Below are positions 61,829 through 64,000 of a stretch of DNA of 64,000 nt, piece after piece; within the stretch, counting starts at the first letter, position 1; each line of letters opens with the position of its first letter. Both the position numbers and the translations under genes were made by a program. This DNA is from Providencia rettgeri (GTDB lineage Bacteria > Pseudomonadota > Gammaproteobacteria > Enterobacterales > Enterobacteriaceae): positions 3,472,001 to 3,536,000 of the forward strand of contig NZ_CP017671.1 of NCBI RefSeq assembly GCF_001874625.1, read 5' to 3'. A model generated the notes under the pieces. That model made no database searches. It saw nothing but the letters and a program-made list of their open reading frames with translations, and was not told the origin of the DNA.

Positions 61829-62241
61829 CAGTTACCCCCTTTATTTCGCCAATCTTTAATAGCTTGTACGATACTGCTAAAGTTTCGGTCTATTGATGCG
61901 GCAATACGACTAAACAACTTTCTAAGGTTGTCTTTGTTTGCAGCAAGCACCAAAACGGGGATTAACAAAGCCGAAATAATAATGGCTGTTATCTTAGGGC
62001 TAATTTCCCACTGCCATACCTGAGCAATAAAATCTGAGGCTTCTTTAGCAATGAGGATCCCCGCACCTAACGCCAAAATAAAATGAAGTATCTTTCGTCG
62101 GTTATTATCTTTAGATGCAATGACGGAAATTGAAGCGCCAATAACTGCCCCTAGCACAACACCATAGTCGGCACCAATAAGGAAACCGCCCATCGCGCCA
62201 CCGCCAGCAGCACCGAGGGTTATCCCTATTGATGTGCTCAT
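61828..62241 (-). CDS. Putative holin/antiholin partner
   Basis: A 137-residue protein, the homologue of 16546-16959: Gly-rich N-terminus (ITLGAAGGGAMGGFLIG), ASISVIASKDNNRRK block, hydrophobic middle and the same length. It overlaps the next holin by one base. Conservation of this pair in two otherwise different prophages argues that the two proteins work together. Confidence 0.7.
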   Translation of the reverse strand: MSTSIGITLGAAGGGAMGGFLIGADYGVVLGAVIGASISVIASKDNNRRKILHFILALGAGILIAKEASDFIAQVWQWEISPKITAIIISALLIPVLVLAANKDNLRKLFSRIAASIDRNFSSIVQAIKDWRNKGGN

Positions 62242-62336
62242 AAATGATTTATTCTCTTGATTTAATAGAAATCCACCAGCTACAGAAGCTAATGTGGGTT
62301 AATGAATTCAGTTGATATTTAGGTTAAGTTAGAGGT

Positions 62337-62381
62337 TCAGCCCTATGTGACTTACCGAAGGGATGGCTGATTAACTTCGGT
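62337..62381 (+). promoter_or_regulatory. Interleaved inverted repeats in leader of plus-strand gene
   Basis: TCAGCC (62337-62342) pairs with GGCTGA (62365-62370), and ACCGAAG (62354-62360) pairs with CTTCGGT (62375-62381). The two stems interleave, so the RNA could form an H-type pseudoknot or switch between two hairpins. It ends 2 bases before the ribosome site GAGG (62384-62387) of the next gene, so it could control translation. Confidence 0.6.
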
Positions 62382-62393
62382 GTGAGGAAATTT

Positions 62394-62612
62394 ATGCAAT
62401 ATAGTAATAATTTAGATACTAGCGCGAGATTGTATGCTATTGAATCTGCCCTTGCTTATACAATCACGGCTATATCCCACAAGACCCCGTCAGTTAAAAA
62501 CAATATAGTTAATGCGTTGAGATTTGATTCAGATAATAATAATTCAGCTACTAAAGAAGCTCTTTTAGCCCTTGCCGCACTCATTGAGTCATTTGAAGTT
62601 ACACAGAGTTAG
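62394..62612 (+). CDS. Lone plus-strand small protein
   Basis: A 72-residue helical protein (MQYSNNLDTSARLYAIESAL) with GAGG 6 bases before its ATG (an upstream GTG is less likely). It is the only supported plus-strand gene after the second integrase, set within a minus-strand late operon, so it is a likely lysogenic or separately regulated gene. No family recognised. Confidence 0.6.
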   Translation: MQYSNNLDTSARLYAIESALAYTITAISHKTPSVKNNIVNALRFDSDNNNSATKEALLALAALIESFEVTQS

Positions 62613-62985
62613 CTTCAATAGTACCTCTGACGTTCATGGCACAGCTCGCTTTCGCTTGCATGTCAGTGAGCTGTTTTTCTAATGCTATTACGCGCTCTTC
62701 TAGGCTTGGACCACTAGTGACAATAACGCCTGAAAATTCAGCTTTATTTTGATGTAAATCGCCTTGTACGGCATCTTCCGCAATATCTGCAATGACTGCT
62801 TTTGCCTTCTTAATTGCTTCAGCACGGTAATAATCAATATCTTCACCGTCTTTCTTTTCAACCCGTACTGTTAGTGTAAAAATCGGCAGTAAATTAAAAT
62901 TACTTGGCGCAACACAAACCTGAACATTGATAGCTGAATCAGTGTGGGTGAAGTCATTTGCACTATATTCATACTTTTTACTCAT
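62599..62985 (-). CDS. Hypothetical phage protein
   Basis: A 128-residue protein starting MSKKYEYSANDFTHTDSAIN; GAGGTGG precedes this ATG. The C-terminal part is a short coiled coil (LEERVIALEKQLTDMQAKAS). Overlaps the plus-strand gene's 3' end. No family recognised. Confidence 0.65.
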   Translation of the reverse strand: MSKKYEYSANDFTHTDSAINVQVCVAPSNFNLLPIFTLTVRVEKKDGEDIDYYRAEAIKKAKAVIADIAEDAVQGDLHQNKAEFSGVIVTSGPSLEERVIALEKQLTDMQAKASCAMNVRGTIEANSV

Positions 62986-63002
62986 AACCACCTCTCTCAC
63001 TT

Positions 63003-63221
63003 TTAATTAATAAACTTAGCTGTAACACCTGTATTTTCACCCTCACTATGAGTGATAGTGACAACCAAATCATCAGATGTGCCGTTAACACGATATTTCC
63101 GAGCAAACTGAGTGCTTGTTTTTCCATAAAAGGCATCTTTGACCAGGCGCTCTCCGTTTTGGTGTACTTCAAAAGAGACGGAGCCATTGAGCTTCGTCAC
63201 CGTAACTTGGATTGTTTTCAT
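63003..63221 (-). CDS. Small beta-rich hypothetical protein
   Basis: A 72-residue protein starting MKTIQVTVTKLNGSVSFEVH; GAGGG is 6-7 bases before this ATG, and a longer frame crosses a terminator. Mostly beta strands. No family recognised. Confidence 0.65.
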   Translation of the reverse strand: MKTIQVTVTKLNGSVSFEVHQNGERLVKDAFYGKTSTQFARKYRVNGTSDDLVVTITHSEGENTGVTAKFIN

Positions 63222-63238
63222 TTGGCGCCCTCTTAAAT

Positions 63239-63267
63239 AGAAAAAGGCCACGCAATGCGCAGCCCTT
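63239..63267 (-). terminator. Intrinsic terminator
   Basis: On the minus strand a 10-bp stem with wobble pairs (AAGGGCTGCGC / GCGTGGCCTT, loop ATT) then TTTCTATTT. Ends transcripts from the right before the gene at 63003-63221. Confidence 0.65.
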
Positions 63268-63380
63268 GGAATAATTTTTGGAATATTTTGTTGTTCGAAA
63301 TGGTGTTGTGGAGGCATACGCTGAGAGTGTATGCATTCAGGCTCCCCATGGCGTGTGTGCTTCTATCCTGATAAGTACAG

Positions 63381-63488
63381 TTAACCCATGCGAGTTAGCC
63401 AATCAGCCTTGGCATTCTCCACAATGAAAACCCTACTCGCTTTAATGCCGCTATGTGCAAGATAGAAGCTGACAAATAGAGTTTTCAT
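63381..63488 (-). CDS. Possible 35-residue protein
   Basis: MKTLFVSFYLAHSGIKASRV then a short polar tail. A weak AGG ribosome site is only 3 bases away. It lies between two terminators (63239-63267 and 63501-63527), so it may be an own small transcript. Low confidence. Confidence 0.35.
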   Translation of the reverse strand: MKTLFVSFYLAHSGIKASRVFIVENAKADWLTRMG

Positions 63489-63500
63489 TGCCTAGAAAGC

Positions 63501-63527
63501 AAAAAACCCGCCATTGCTGACGGGTTT
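63501..63527 (-). terminator. Intrinsic terminator
   Basis: On the minus strand: AAACCCG-10 nt-CGGGTTT then T's. It ends transcripts of the small membrane peptide gene upstream. Confidence 0.8.
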
Positions 63528-63619
63528 GATTAGGGTTGATTATCTTACAACTGATGTAGTTCGCAAATTAAATATAGTTCACAGTTTAAATTGCGCAAGC
63601 TCAACTCTTCAGCTACTAA

Positions 63620-63706
63620 TTACTTTACCCAATGTGGAATAGCGACAAATAGAAGAACTAATACCAGTGCAGCTACCGCTACCTGTAATACATGAAAGAT
63701 CCCCAT
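63620..63706 (-). CDS. Small hydrophobic membrane peptide
   Basis: A 28-residue peptide, MGIFHVLQVAVAALVLVLLF plus VAIPHWVK, a single membrane helix. AAAGGG lies 8 bases before the ATG, and a terminator follows. It resembles small membrane peptides such as type I toxins or respiratory-chain subunits; none is recognised by sequence. Confidence 0.55.
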   Translation of the reverse strand: MGIFHVLQVAVAALVLVLLFVAIPHWVK

Positions 63707-63796
63707 AAATACAATCCCTTTATAATCAGCAATTAATCAATCACTTGTTATATAAAAGTAGCTATATTTTGTGGATTGTAAAGAAACTATGCGCTA

Positions 63797-63828
63797 AAAA
63801 GCAAAAACCCCGCACAAATGGCGAGGTT
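63797..63828 (-). terminator. Intrinsic terminator
   Basis: On the minus strand: AACCTCGC-7 nt-GCGGGGTT then TTT. It follows the partial gene at the right edge (stop at 63889). Confidence 0.78.
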
Positions 63829-63888
63829 TCATTCTATAAGTTAGGTGACAACGTATTCACTCTTATCACAATATATTGAGTTTTGTAA

Positions 63889-64000
63889 TTACGCAAGCCC
63901 ATATATACACTCTTTTCTAACTTCTCTGTCCATTTCCAGTGTTATTTCGGCAATTGCTAGGCACCCTTCCACAAAACCCTCTGCATACTGTAGCCTCTTT
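63889..64000 (-). CDS. C-terminal part of a gene cut by the right window edge
   Basis: An open minus-strand frame from the edge to the stop at 63889-63891, about 36 codons, ending AEITLEMDREVRKECIYGLA. Helical and charged. By position, before the lysis genes, it could be the end of a Q-like antiterminator or another early gene, but this is a guess. Confidence 0.5.
   Translation of the reverse strand, partial: KRLQYAEGFVEGCLAIAEITLEMDREVRKECIYGLA

Overview
The window holds parts of two different prophages lying next to each other in an AT-rich enterobacterial chromosome. G+C is roughly 40% by eye. The lambdoid gene content, the low G+C and the protein flavour suggest Morganellaceae such as Providencia or Proteus. 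That host call is an inference, because no clear chromosomal housekeeping gene is visible. The only host-like sequence is the 3' part of a tRNA-Arg(UCU) gene at about 36168-36213, between the two prophages.

Prophage 1 (1 to about 36215) is a short-tailed phage of the P22/Sf6/HK620 type and is cut by the left window edge. Its late genes run leftwards from about 18.3 kb: MT-A70 methylase, holins, endolysin, Rz/Rz1, terminase, portal, scaffold, coat, tail factors gp4/gp10, tail needle, and the gp14, gp7, gp20 and gp16 ejection genes. The tailspike would lie beyond base 1. The early right operon (18.3-25.0 kb, minus strand) is cro, cII, an O-like replication protein, a DnaB-like helicase, then a nin region (ninB, ybcO-like, rusA, ninH) and a Q-position antiterminator. 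The CI repressor (25.1 kb, plus strand) sits between two clusters of 12-bp operators built on TACCT-NN-AGGTA. The left operon (26.2-36.1 kb, plus strand) carries many small genes, a Sak4-type recombinase with its SSB, methyltransferases, an excisionase-like gene and a tyrosine integrase.

Prophage 2 (about 36.2 kb to beyond 64 kb) is a siphophage with HK97-fold capsid genes and a lambda-like tail. A second, DUF4102-type integrase is convergent with the tail-fibre end of a long leftward late operon. Read in transcription order, that operon is: two small genes, a holin pair, M15 endolysin, Rz/Rz1, two membrane-protein morons, an Acb2-like anti-CBASS protein, a coiled-coil protein, HNH nuclease, terminase, portal, prohead protease, capsid, connectors, tail tube, G/GT chaperones with a frameshift site, tape measure, tail tip, a membrane moron, host-specificity protein J and the tail fibre. 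Its early region lies to the right of the window.

The points most worth a second look are the Acb2-like protein and its two membrane-protein neighbours; plus-strand terminators, one with an attenuator-like architecture, in a 450-bp stretch that has no gene on that strand; an interleaved-stem leader before a lone plus-strand gene; a helically phased ATTTCAT array at the prophage junction; and two lesions in prophage 2 (an in-frame stop in the tail fibre and a G-tract frameshift in the prohead protease).
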